Below the pieces are notes generated by a model, which did no database searches, was not told the DNA's origin, and saw only the letters and a program-made list of their open reading frames with translations. A DNA stretch of 7,094 bases from Fimbriimonadaceae bacterium (GTDB lineage Bacteria; Armatimonadota; Fimbriimonadia; Fimbriimonadales; Fimbriimonadaceae), in assembly GCA_947447315.1 (NCBI GenBank), contig CANFJD010000146.1, forward strand, positions 1 to 7,094, in the 5' to 3' direction. Position 1 is the stretch's first letter, and every line of letters starts with the position of its first letter. This document shows positions 1-6,119 of this stretch, piece after piece. The translations under genes and the position numbers were made by a program.

Positions 1-341
1 AAGCCATCGCCGAAGGTGGCGACAGTTACCTGGCATTGCGACAGCTCGAAATGATTCCGCAGATTGCGCCGGTGATTGCCAATGCGTTGGCCCAGGCTCG
101 GCTGGTGAATATATCCAGCGACGGGCGTGGTGCTGCCGGTGGCGCGGCTGACCAAATCACGGGAGTTATCCAGACCGTCCTGGCCGCCCAGCTGGTGCAG
201 ACTTCCCTATCTCCGCAGAATCAAATCCAACCGTTTGAGCCGGCTCCGGTGCCGGCACCAGTACCCAACCGAACGTCACCCATCGCCGCGCCAGCACCGG
301 TTACTTCGGCTCCGCCAAAGTTGCCCAAACCGACTATCTGA
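1..341 (+). CDS. Flotillin/SPFH-family membrane scaffold protein, C-terminal part (5' end outside the window)
   Basis: The frame is open from base 3 and gives 112 visible residues before a TGA at 339-341. The first ~55 residues read like the end of the flotillin repeat region: GDSYLALRQLEMIP, then an 'IAPVIANALAQ' helix and a short 'ARLVNISSDGRG' strand before a glycine-rich turn. Flotillins typically end this way, with an Ala/Glu-rich helix, then a 'leP.ia..ia.pl..id.i.ii..g' segment and a small hydrophobic helix (here ITGVIQTVLAAQLVQ). Family members are membrane-attached oligomeric scaffolds of ordered membrane domains. The last ~35 residues are a low-complexity Pro/Ala tail (PAPVPAPVP, AAPAPV, PPKLPKP), probably disordered. 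The SPFH domain itself lies upstream and cannot be seen, so the family call rests on the C-terminus alone. It is followed after 64 bases by the haem protein on the same strand. Confidence 0.75.
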   Translation, partial: AIAEGGDSYLALRQLEMIPQIAPVIANALAQARLVNISSDGRGAAGGAADQITGVIQTVLAAQLVQTSLSPQNQIQPFEPAPVPAPVPNRTSPIAAPAPVTSAPPKLPKPTI

Positions 342-405
342 CCAAGTGTAACGGGAGGAACATCGGTACGTTTGATAGTTGACCGTCCATTGGCGGAAAA
401 GTGAT

Positions 406-1170
406 ATGACCCGTTCCATGCTCCTTGTTCTGGCCGGAATTGCCGCCGCCGTTTCGGTGGCGGCAACCGTTATTCCCCGAGTCCATGTATCTGATTCGGA
501 TGCCAAAAGTTCTCCGGAATCGCCCGAGCTCAAGTTACAGCGCGGGTTTGCGGCGCAGTTGCAGCGCAGATTTCATGATCCAAATAATGTCGATTTCGGT
601 TTTGGTCGGGTTTACACCCCGGGAGCCCGGATGCACTTTACCGTGCTTCAGAACCGGAATTTGATCGAGGCACAGCAACAACTAATGGAGCGGAAGAGGG
701 CGAACGAACAGTCCAAGCATCCGGGACAGATTCTTAATGCAAACCTGGAATGGGTGAAACCGACCAAGCGGATGTACGTGGAATCGTTCACGCCCGAAAA
801 CAGCCAGGAACGGTTGCTTGTGAACGATGCTAATCGACAAAAACTTGAGGTGTCTTTCTATACCGCCGGGAGATTCGAACAATCAAACTTTTTGCGACTA
901 AAGGGTCCGGCGTATGTTCAGGAACCGAGTTCGAAACCTTTGACCGAATCCCAGATTGGTGAGTGGGCTTCGTCAGAGTACTCGCAGAACGCGGCGAGCT
1001 ATTCCGGCGACCTTGCCGGGTGGAAGGTGTATGCAGAACGGGTTTTTGGAACTAACGAGAAATGCATCAATTGCCACAATCTGCCACTGGGTGCCACGGG
1101 TAAAACGGCGAAGTTATTGAAGAAGGGAGATGCAATCGGTCTCGTCGTGGTTGCAGTGAAAAATCGCTAG
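406..1170 (+). CDS. Exported or membrane-anchored c-type haem protein with a single C-terminal CxxCH site (possibly DUF3365/Tll0287-like)
   Basis: A 254-residue protein starting at ATG 406. It opens with MTRS and a hydrophobic stretch at residues 5-25 (LLVLAGIAAAVSVAATVI), a signal peptide or uncleaved anchor; no lipobox is visible. The middle is polar and charged, with a Gln/Arg/Glu-rich segment near residues 86-103, and has no family I recognise. CINCH at residues 220-224 is a c-type haem attachment motif, only 30 residues from the end. The following segment (KLLKKGDAIGLVVVAVK) resembles the end of DUF3365/Tll0287-like haem domains, where C..CHN is followed by a 'GD..G...V' strand. No Met or His follows the motif, so a distal Met ligand downstream is excluded. 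The role is likely periplasmic redox or sensing, but this is inferred. ATG 406 has only a weak GGA eight bases upstream; an in-frame TTG at 379 would add nine polar residues before the signal sequence and seems less likely. No terminator follows. Confidence 0.75.
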   Translation: MTRSMLLVLAGIAAAVSVAATVIPRVHVSDSDAKSSPESPELKLQRGFAAQLQRRFHDPNNVDFGFGRVYTPGARMHFTVLQNRNLIEAQQQLMERKRANEQSKHPGQILNANLEWVKPTKRMYVESFTPENSQERLLVNDANRQKLEVSFYTAGRFEQSNFLRLKGPAYVQEPSSKPLTESQIGEWASSEYSQNAASYSGDLAGWKVYAERVFGTNEKCINCHNLPLGATGKTAKLLKKGDAIGLVVVAVKNR

Positions 1171-1191
1171 TCGACCAAGATGCTAATCCCT

Positions 1192-1220
1192 GCGACACTG
1201 GGCCTCGTGTCAGGTACCTT
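1192..1220 (+). promoter_or_regulatory. Putative sigma70-type promoter for tRNA-Pro
   Basis: GCGACA at 1192-1197 (four of six matches to TTGACA) is separated by 17 bases from TACCTT at 1215-1220, a TAnnnT hexamer. Transcription would then begin near 1227, giving a leader of about six bases before the tRNA at 1233, which fits a tRNA gene. An alternative -10, TATAGG at 1220-1225, lies closer to the tRNA but lacks the final T. GACAC/GTGTC (1194-1198 and 1207-1211) forms a five-base inverted repeat across the spacer, of unknown meaning. The assignment is by eye and modest. Confidence 0.35.
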
Positions 1221-1232
1221 ATAGGACGGTCG

Positions 1233-1309
1233 CGGGGTGTAGCTCAGCTTGGTAGAGCGCGTGCTTTGGGAGCATGAGGCCGCAGGTTCGAATCCTGTCG
1301 CCCCGACCA
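1233..1309 (+). tRNA. tRNA-Pro (anticodon UGG), CCA encoded
   Basis: A full cloverleaf can be folded. The acceptor stem is CGGGGTG (1233-1239) with CGCCCCG (1299-1305), including one T-G pair. The D arm is GCTC/GAGC (1242-1245 with 1255-1258) around a loop containing TTGGTA. The anticodon stem is CGTGC/GCATG (1260-1264 with 1272-1276), and the loop TTTGGGA places TGG at 1267-1269... with T34 at 1267 and G37 at 1270. The variable loop has five bases (1277-1281). The T arm is GCAGG/CCTGT (1282-1286 with 1294-1298) with a TTCGAAT loop. A1306 is the discriminator and CCA follows at 1307-1309. C1-G72, A73 and G37 are typical of bacterial tRNA-Pro. UGG reads CCA and CCG, and can read the other proline codons depending on wobble modification. 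The gene stands alone and converges on the propeller/phosphatase gene, with 29 bases between them. Confidence 0.97.
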
Positions 1310-1311
1310 AT

Positions 1312-1333
1312 TCGCTAGCCGAGGCGACCTTTT
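1312..1333 (+). terminator. Weak hairpin plus T-run, possible terminator of the tRNA transcript
   Basis: TCGCT (1312-1316) can pair with GGCGA (1323-1327), four Watson-Crick pairs plus a T-G pair around a six-base loop, followed by CC and TTTT (1330-1333). The stem is short and the T-run brief, so this is a poor intrinsic terminator. It is listed because it is the only candidate in the gap between the tRNA and the convergent gene. Termination could equally occur inside the antisense of the phosphatase gene. Confidence 0.22.
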
Positions 1334-1338
1334 CCTGA

Positions 1339-3828
1339 TTACCGGCGCCAACGACTGCCGGGAGTTTGAGGACGAGCCACATTCGTTCCACGGATGGAAC
1401 CCCAGAGAATGTCGTTCAGGTGTTCATCCGGCAGAGATTCTTCCTCTAGTAGATTCACCATCGCCGTGCTGTCGCCTTCTCGGTAGGCAGATTTTCCGTT
1501 TACTTCACTGATGATGTCTAGATCGGGGCGGATGACGTGATACGGGGACGGATTCGTCATCTTCGAATCAAATACATCCAACAAAGTGGCGGTCGCGATG
1601 TACTGGTTCCACGGTCGCACCCCAACCAAATGCGTCATCGTCTTCAACATTGAGTCGGTGTTGTAAAACCGGGAATCTAACCCTTTTTTGGTGTAAGGAG
1701 AGACCACCAAGGCGGTGCTGCGATGACTGTCGACATGATCAAATCCGGCTTGGGCGTCGTCCTCCAGAACGAATATGGCGGTGCTTCCCCACTGCTTATT
1801 GTTCGAAACCAGCTCCACAATCTGCCCAACCGCGTAATCGTTATCGGCGACCATGGCGCGGGGCGTCGCGAGACCAGCCGAGGTACCTGCTGTATGGTCG
1901 CGCCCTAATCGGAGCAGCATGATGTTAGGCACTTTGTCTTCGCTCAGCAGTCGGAGGTAATCGCGACGGAAAGCGGAGAAACGAGACGGTTCATTGTTCT
2001 TGCCGAATTTCGTTCGCTCCTTTTCTCCAAGCGCGAAACCGAGGTCTTTCCAGGCATTTGAATCGGGATAGCTGAGGTCATATCGGCGAAAATTGGGATC
2101 AGTGTTATCGATCAGCGATCGGCGCGATGGCTTATTGTCCGGCTCGAAAACGGTATCCCGTTTGTCACCAGAATCGCCGTCAAAGGTGAGAAACATGCCG
2201 TAGTTGCGAACCGTTCTGCCGGCCTTTAGGGCGGCGTCCCAGACAAATCCTCCGCCTGGCTCGGCAACATCCTTGAGCGCGCGACGGTCTGGTGCGATCA
2301 AGTTGTTCGTACCTTCGAAGTCGTACTGGCGGCCGCGACCGGCGTAGTTGTAGGTGGAATTTCGGCTGGTGTATTCGTTAGCCATTCCAGCGGTGGACCA
2401 TTGCCAGCCATCGGCACTGACTTCCGCGCATACGAAAAAGTTATCGAGCTGAACAAACCGCTCGGCCAAGGCGTGTTGGTTCGGTGTCACGTCGCGACCA
2501 AACAAGCACAATTCCGGATTATTGTTTCCCCGGGGAAGGTCTCCGTAAACTTGGTCGTACGTGCGATTTTCCTTGACGATGTAAATAACGTGGTCAATCT
2601 TCGGCTTGGTAAAGGTTCGGTCAGCATCGGCAATCTGGTCCCGTCCGGCAAAGTTGTTGGCCAATACCTGCTCCGTCATCGCCTTTAGATAGAAGTTGAC
2701 GTCTGTCAGCGGGATGCGACTAACCGTGCCTTCCAGGATGTTAAGGGTGTACTGCCCCAGATTGCCGACCGGTTTTCCGTTCGGATTTCTCGGCTTTACA
2801 CCCTTCGCGCTGGCGACATAAAGGGATTTACCATCCTGACTCACGGCGACGCCGGTGGGATACCAGCCGCTGGGGACATATCCTCGGAGTTTTCCGCCTG
2901 AGAGATCGACGACAGCAACCGCGTTTAGGTCTGACATCGCCACGTAGGCGGTGTTGCCCGCAACCGCGATGCCAAACGGGGTTGAACCAGGCAGGCCACG
3001 CAGTTCGGCGGGGCGAAGCAGAATTGTCTGGGTGACTTTGGCCCGAGCCGGATCTACTCTCACGAGGAGATCACTATTTGAAGCGCTGACTAACACCGTG
3101 CCATCGGGGAGAGATTTCAGGTTGGTCGGGTTTTCACCAACCCGAACGGTCTTGCTTTTCAGAGTCGTTCGATCAAAGATCGTCACCGTTCCGTCACGTT
3201 CACTGCTGGCAACGACAAAGTGACCGGCGGTTGTGACGTCGAAGGGAAAACCGCCCGCAGCGAATGTTTGCCTTACCTTTCCGGACGTCCGATCAATTTC
3301 CGCCAAAGAGCCACGAAGATCCGGCAGGAATGTTGAGGATCGCACGCTGAACAGGCTTGCCGCGTCGGCCGCAACGCCCGTGACGTTACTCGGATTGTTG
3401 CCAGCCTTCTCATCGAAAGATCGTCGGAAAGTAATGTGACCGCCGGAATCTATCCCGTATTCGGCAATTTTGTCTTCACTCCCTCTCGAGGCGTAGAGGA
3501 GATCGCCGTCGCCGTCCGCGACCGAAGCCAGTCCGAAATAGAGACCAGGCTTTCCGCGTCCGCCGATGTCTTCGGTATCGACGACTTGTCCCGAGTTTGA
3601 GTTGATGACGGTCAGTTGCTGGCGGTAGCCCGCGGTGGTGACGACGAGCCAGCCATGCGGTGTGACATGGAGGTTGGATGGATAACTGCCAACATCCGTA
3701 TGAGTGCCAGCCGGGGAGATCACACGTCCGTTAGGGAGTCTGACCACCTCGGAGCTTTGGAATGCCAGGACTAGACCGCCGGTTGCCGCTACTCCGAGAC
3801 CCATCATCAATCCGATTGCGACTTTCAT
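1339..3828 (-). CDS. Exported bifunctional YncE-like beta-propeller / alkaline-phosphatase-superfamily phosphoesterase
   Basis: An 829-residue protein from ATG (3828-3826) to TAA. Residues 1-24 form a Sec signal peptide: MKVAIGLMMG and a Gly/Ala/Val/Leu core ending near LAFQ. Residues ~45-340 are a seven-blade-type propeller of the YncE/lactonase kind, with repeated units such as 'FDVTTAGHFVVASSERDGTVTIFD', 'NLKSLPDGTVLVSAS' and 'PTGVAVSQDGKSLYVAS'. Residues ~408-790 are a phosphoesterase domain (PF04185 group, with phospholipase C and acid phosphatase AcpA). It starts at IDHVIYIVKENRTYDQVYGD, where E420-N421 match the metal-binding EN pair. Further motifs are RDHTAG (643-648) and EDDAQ (689-693), where the DD pair matches the second metal-ligand set, then FDHVDSHR (696-703). 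The nucleophile is not assigned; S471, in the SADGWQW segment, is one candidate. The protein probably hydrolyses a phosphate ester in the periplasm or outside the cell; the substrate is unknown. The open frame extends 30 codons upstream towards obg, but that extension lacks signal-peptide character, so the ATG before MKVAIGL is chosen. No Shine-Dalgarno site precedes it. Confidence 0.9.
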   Translation of the reverse strand: MKVAIGLMMGLGVAATGGLVLAFQSSEVVRLPNGRVISPAGTHTDVGSYPSNLHVTPHGWLVVTTAGYRQQLTVINSNSGQVVDTEDIGGRGKPGLYFGLASVADGDGDLLYASRGSEDKIAEYGIDSGGHITFRRSFDEKAGNNPSNVTGVAADAASLFSVRSSTFLPDLRGSLAEIDRTSGKVRQTFAAGGFPFDVTTAGHFVVASSERDGTVTIFDRTTLKSKTVRVGENPTNLKSLPDGTVLVSASNSDLLVRVDPARAKVTQTILLRPAELRGLPGSTPFGIAVAGNTAYVAMSDLNAVAVVDLSGGKLRGYVPSGWYPTGVAVSQDGKSLYVASAKGVKPRNPNGKPVGNLGQYTLNILEGTVSRIPLTDVNFYLKAMTEQVLANNFAGRDQIADADRTFTKPKIDHVIYIVKENRTYDQVYGDLPRGNNNPELCLFGRDVTPNQHALAERFVQLDNFFVCAEVSADGWQWSTAGMANEYTSRNSTYNYAGRGRQYDFEGTNNLIAPDRRALKDVAEPGGGFVWDAALKAGRTVRNYGMFLTFDGDSGDKRDTVFEPDNKPSRRSLIDNTDPNFRRYDLSYPDSNAWKDLGFALGEKERTKFGKNNEPSRFSAFRRDYLRLLSEDKVPNIMLLRLGRDHTAGTSAGLATPRAMVADNDYAVGQIVELVSNNKQWGSTAIFVLEDDAQAGFDHVDSHRSTALVVSPYTKKGLDSRFYNTDSMLKTMTHLVGVRPWNQYIATATLLDVFDSKMTNPSPYHVIRPDLDIISEVNGKSAYREGDSTAMVNLLEEESLPDEHLNDILWGSIRGTNVARPQTPGSRWRR

Positions 3829-3890
3829 TGAAAAAGACGTTACCCAGCAACGCCGTGAGGATTTGTTAACGGACGGTACTCTATGGGGTG
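3829..3890. promoter_or_regulatory. Divergent promoter region between the phosphatase gene and obg
   Basis: These 62 bases must hold the start signals for both divergent genes. On the + strand TACTCT (3877-3882) lies eight bases before the obg ATG (3891). On the - strand TAACGT (complement of 3837-3842) lies eight bases before the ATG at 3828. Both fit the -10 form TAnnnT. At that distance transcription would begin at or next to the start codon, giving leaderless messages. No convincing -35 hexamer lies 16-18 bases further upstream of either. A GTTAAC palindrome (3865-3870) sits near the middle of the region and could be an operator half or chance. GGACGG (3871-3876) is a poor, distant Shine-Dalgarno alternative for obg. 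Confidence 0.35.
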
Positions 3891-5156
3891 ATGTTTCTCG
3901 ACGAAGCGATTGTAACATTCACGTCGGGAAGGGGCGGTTCGGGTGCCGTATCTTTTCACCGCGAAAAACACGTACCAAGAGGCGGCCCTGATGGTGCCGA
4001 CGGGGGTAAGGGCGGTGACGTCGTTCTTATTGCCGACCGTAACAAGCGAACGCTTTACGACCTGAAATTGGCGATGCACTACGAAGCGCCGCCGGGTGAG
4101 CACGGCGTCCAGAACAAGCGGGGTCGCAACGCTAAGAATATTGAGATCAAAGTGCCGGTTGGTACGGTCATCACAGACTCGGAAACCGGCGATTTCTTGC
4201 TGGATATGAACCAGCCGGGAATGAAGTACATCATTGCCAAGGGTGGAAAAGGCGGTAAGGGCAACCTGCACTATGCCAGTAGCGTCCGTCAGGTGCCCAA
4301 TTTTGCCCAGAAAGGCGCGCCGTCCGAGCGTGTAGTCGCAAAGCTTGAGCTTAAATTGCTCGCCGACGTTGGATTGGTTGGTTTGCCAAATGCCGGTAAG
4401 TCGACTCTCATTTCCCGAATTTCTGCAGCGAAGCCGAAGATCGCCGACTATCCCTTTACGACAATCGTTCCGAACCTCGGCGTGGTGAAATTTCGCGATG
4501 AAACCTTTGTGGTAGCCGACATGCCCGGATTGATTGAGGGTGCGAGCGCCGGAGTGGGATTGGGTCACCAGTTTCTGCGGCATGTAGAGCGCAACCGAGT
4601 TTTGGTTCACGTGGTAGATGCGTTTCCGGTGGATGAGTCTGATCCATTCAACAACTATCACCTGATTGAAGCGGAACTAAAAGCTTACAGCGAGGAGATT
4701 TACAATCGTCCGCGGATTATTGCCCTGAACAAGATCGACATTCTGCCGCGCGATACCTTTAACGAGCTGCGAGAGAAGTTTGAATCGCTTGGTGTGCCGC
4801 TTTGTCCTATTTCGGCGGTGAGCGGACAGGGATTGGACCCCTTTTTGGATGTCGTCACAGAAGTGCTGAAGTCCACCGAGCCGGTGATTGAGGCTGAGGT
4901 TCTGACGCCCATGATTGTGGCGAACGACGAACTATTCTGGGATGTTGAGGAGACCGACGAAGGCTTCAAATTGGTGGGCAAACGCCTGCTGAAGATGGTG
5001 GCGATGACGGATCTGGAGAACGACGAAGCGATCCGCTACCTCGCTCGGCGTCTGGAGCGCATTGGCGTGATGGACCGTCTTCGACTGGCTGGTGCCGAAG
5101 AGGGTGATGAAGTGACCGTGGGCGACTTTACTTTTGAATTTACCGATGAGCAGTAA
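3891..5156 (+). CDS. obgE: GTPase Obg/CgtA
   Basis: A 421-residue protein with the three-domain Obg architecture. The N-terminal Obg fold spans ~1-157 and carries the glycine-rich signature SGRGGSGAVSF and the RGGPDGADGGKGGDV loop. The G domain spans ~158-330: P-loop GLPNAGKST at 164-172, switch I around DYPFTTIVPNLG, G3 DMPGLIEG at 210-217, NKID at 280-283 and SAVSG at 308-312. The OCT (DUF1967) domain spans ~345-419 and includes WDVEETDEGFKLVGKRL and an acidic end. Obg proteins bind the 50S subunit late in assembly and link ribosome maturation, guanine nucleotide pools and stress. Length and motifs are normal. ATG 3891 gives the family's usual MF.DE start; a GTG at 3888 immediately before it would add one residue. 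No Shine-Dalgarno site is evident. The 3' end overlaps nadD by 11 bases. Confidence 0.97.
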   Translation: MFLDEAIVTFTSGRGGSGAVSFHREKHVPRGGPDGADGGKGGDVVLIADRNKRTLYDLKLAMHYEAPPGEHGVQNKRGRNAKNIEIKVPVGTVITDSETGDFLLDMNQPGMKYIIAKGGKGGKGNLHYASSVRQVPNFAQKGAPSERVVAKLELKLLADVGLVGLPNAGKSTLISRISAAKPKIADYPFTTIVPNLGVVKFRDETFVVADMPGLIEGASAGVGLGHQFLRHVERNRVLVHVVDAFPVDESDPFNNYHLIEAELKAYSEEIYNRPRIIALNKIDILPRDTFNELREKFESLGVPLCPISAVSGQGLDPFLDVVTEVLKSTEPVIEAEVLTPMIVANDELFWDVEETDEGFKLVGKRLLKMVAMTDLENDEAIRYLARRLERIGVMDRLRLAGAEEGDEVTVGDFTFEFTDEQ

Positions 5157-5748
5157 TAACTTAAAGATTGGCGTTTTTGGGGGCACTTTCGATCCTCCTC
5201 ACCTGGGACACCTGTCTTTGGCGGAGGCAGCTAAAGAGCAACTCGGCTTAGACGAGGTGCTATTCCTCCCTGCATCCCGCAACCCGCTCAAGTCTCGTCG
5301 AGCCATCGCAGAAGGCCACCACCGTCTGGGAATGGTTAGGACTTTGATTAACGGCGTGGACGGAATGGCCGCCAGCGATATGGAACTCACTCGCGGCGGG
5401 GTGAGCTACTCGGTGGACACCTTGGGTGAGCTAAAAATGGTACAACCGGCCGACTATTGGTTCATCATGGGGGCAGATAGCTTGAAGAGCATCCAGGATT
5501 GGCGCAATGTTCCTCGGTTGGCCAAGCTCTGCCGGCTCGCCATTGCGATTCGTCCGCCTTTGACCGAGGAAGATGTTCGTATACGGATTCCGGCTGACTT
5601 TAAGGATAAGTGGGACTTGGTTCATATGCCCGCGACAGACATTAGCAGCACGGAGATTCGGGACCGATTGGCCCGCAAACGTCCCGTAGTTGGCCTCCTG
5701 AGCCCCGGAGTGGCACAATATATCCAGCAGCACAAACTGTATCCGTGA
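5146..5748 (+). CDS. nadD: Nicotinate-nucleotide adenylyltransferase NadD
   Basis: A 200-residue cytosolic enzyme that transfers AMP from ATP to nicotinate mononucleotide, giving nicotinate adenine dinucleotide in NAD synthesis. The nucleotidyltransferase signature GTFDPPHLGH is at residues 13-22, with both catalytic His residues (H19, H22). The family's central segment SYSVDTL is at 87-93, GADS at 109-112, and the C-terminal ATP-binding ISSTEIR at 166-172. Length is typical. ATG 5146 overlaps the end of obg by 11 bases and has no Shine-Dalgarno site, which suggests translational coupling to obg. An in-frame TTG at 5134 would add four residues and is less likely. rsfS starts four bases after the TGA. 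Confidence 0.96.
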   Translation: MSSNNLKIGVFGGTFDPPHLGHLSLAEAAKEQLGLDEVLFLPASRNPLKSRRAIAEGHHRLGMVRTLINGVDGMAASDMELTRGGVSYSVDTLGELKMVQPADYWFIMGADSLKSIQDWRNVPRLAKLCRLAIAIRPPLTEEDVRIRIPADFKDKWDLVHMPATDISSTEIRDRLARKRPVVGLLSPGVAQYIQQHKLYP

Positions 5749-5752
5749 TTGA

Positions 5753-6097
5753 ATGACAAGCCAGGAAAAATTAGCCGAGATCATCAACGTCGTTGACGAG
5801 ATGAAAGCCGAGAATATCGAGACCGTGGATGTTCGCGCCAAGACCACCGTGACCGACTATCACTTGGTGTGCAGCGGTAACAGCGATCGCCACGTGCAAT
5901 CCATTGCCGACCGAGTTGAGGAGCGAATGCGATCCTTAAAGAGCCGTATGTTGCGCGGCGAGGGTGATCGCACCGGATGGGTTTTGCAGGACTACGGCGA
6001 CGTCGTGTTGCACGTAATGCTTGAAGAGCAGCGCCAGTTTTTCGACATCGAAACTCTCTGGAAGACCGCACCCGTCGACGAAACCGCGATCGTGTAA
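5753..6097 (+). CDS. rsfS: Ribosomal silencing factor RsfS (YbeB/Iojap family)
   Basis: A 114-residue protein of the Iojap family, which binds ribosomal protein uL14 and blocks joining of the 50S and 30S subunits when nutrients run low. Family features are visible in order: KLAEIINVVDEMKAENIETVDV at the N-terminus, then TDYHLVCSGNSDRHVQSIAD (~35-54), GEGDRTGWVLQDYGDVVLHV (~69-88) and EEQRQFFDIETLW (~91-103). The length is normal. ATG 5753 lies four bases after the nadD stop, and the spacing plus lack of a Shine-Dalgarno site suggests re-initiation or coupling. nadD-rsfS is a widely conserved pair, and obg upstream completes a common neighbourhood. No terminator is seen in the 22 bases that follow. 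Confidence 0.96.
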   Translation: MTSQEKLAEIINVVDEMKAENIETVDVRAKTTVTDYHLVCSGNSDRHVQSIADRVEERMRSLKSRMLRGEGDRTGWVLQDYGDVVLHVMLEEQRQFFDIETLWKTAPVDETAIV

Positions 6098-6119
6098 TCC
6101 TCGTTCGCTCCAACGTTTC

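Noticed and set aside
372..404. A ten-codon TTG-started leader reading frame after GGGAGG (353-358), ending one base before the haem-protein ATG
   Set aside because: The spacing from GGGAGG to the TTG is 13 bases, the start is TTG and the peptide has no regulatory feature such as codon runs. It is possible but unsupported.
1233..1309. tRNA-Pro as an integration (attachment) site
   Set aside because: No second copy of the tRNA 3' end, no integrase and no mobile-element gene appear in the window.
1167..1391. A 74-codon minus-strand open frame across the tRNA, containing 'GATGFEPAASCSQSTRS'
   Set aside because: This is the well-known false protein produced by reading the antisense of a tRNA gene; the tRNA-Pro cloverleaf explains the region completely.
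3829..3918. N-terminal extension of the phosphatase gene to 3918
   Set aside because: The extra 30 residues are polar and basic and would bury the signal peptide; they would also overlap the obg start. The ATG at 3828 directly precedes a clean signal sequence.
3840..4661. A 273-codon minus-strand open frame antisense to obg
   Set aside because: It lies wholly opposite the strongly conserved first half of obg and its start region, shows no recognisable domain, and its apparent composition follows from obg codon use.
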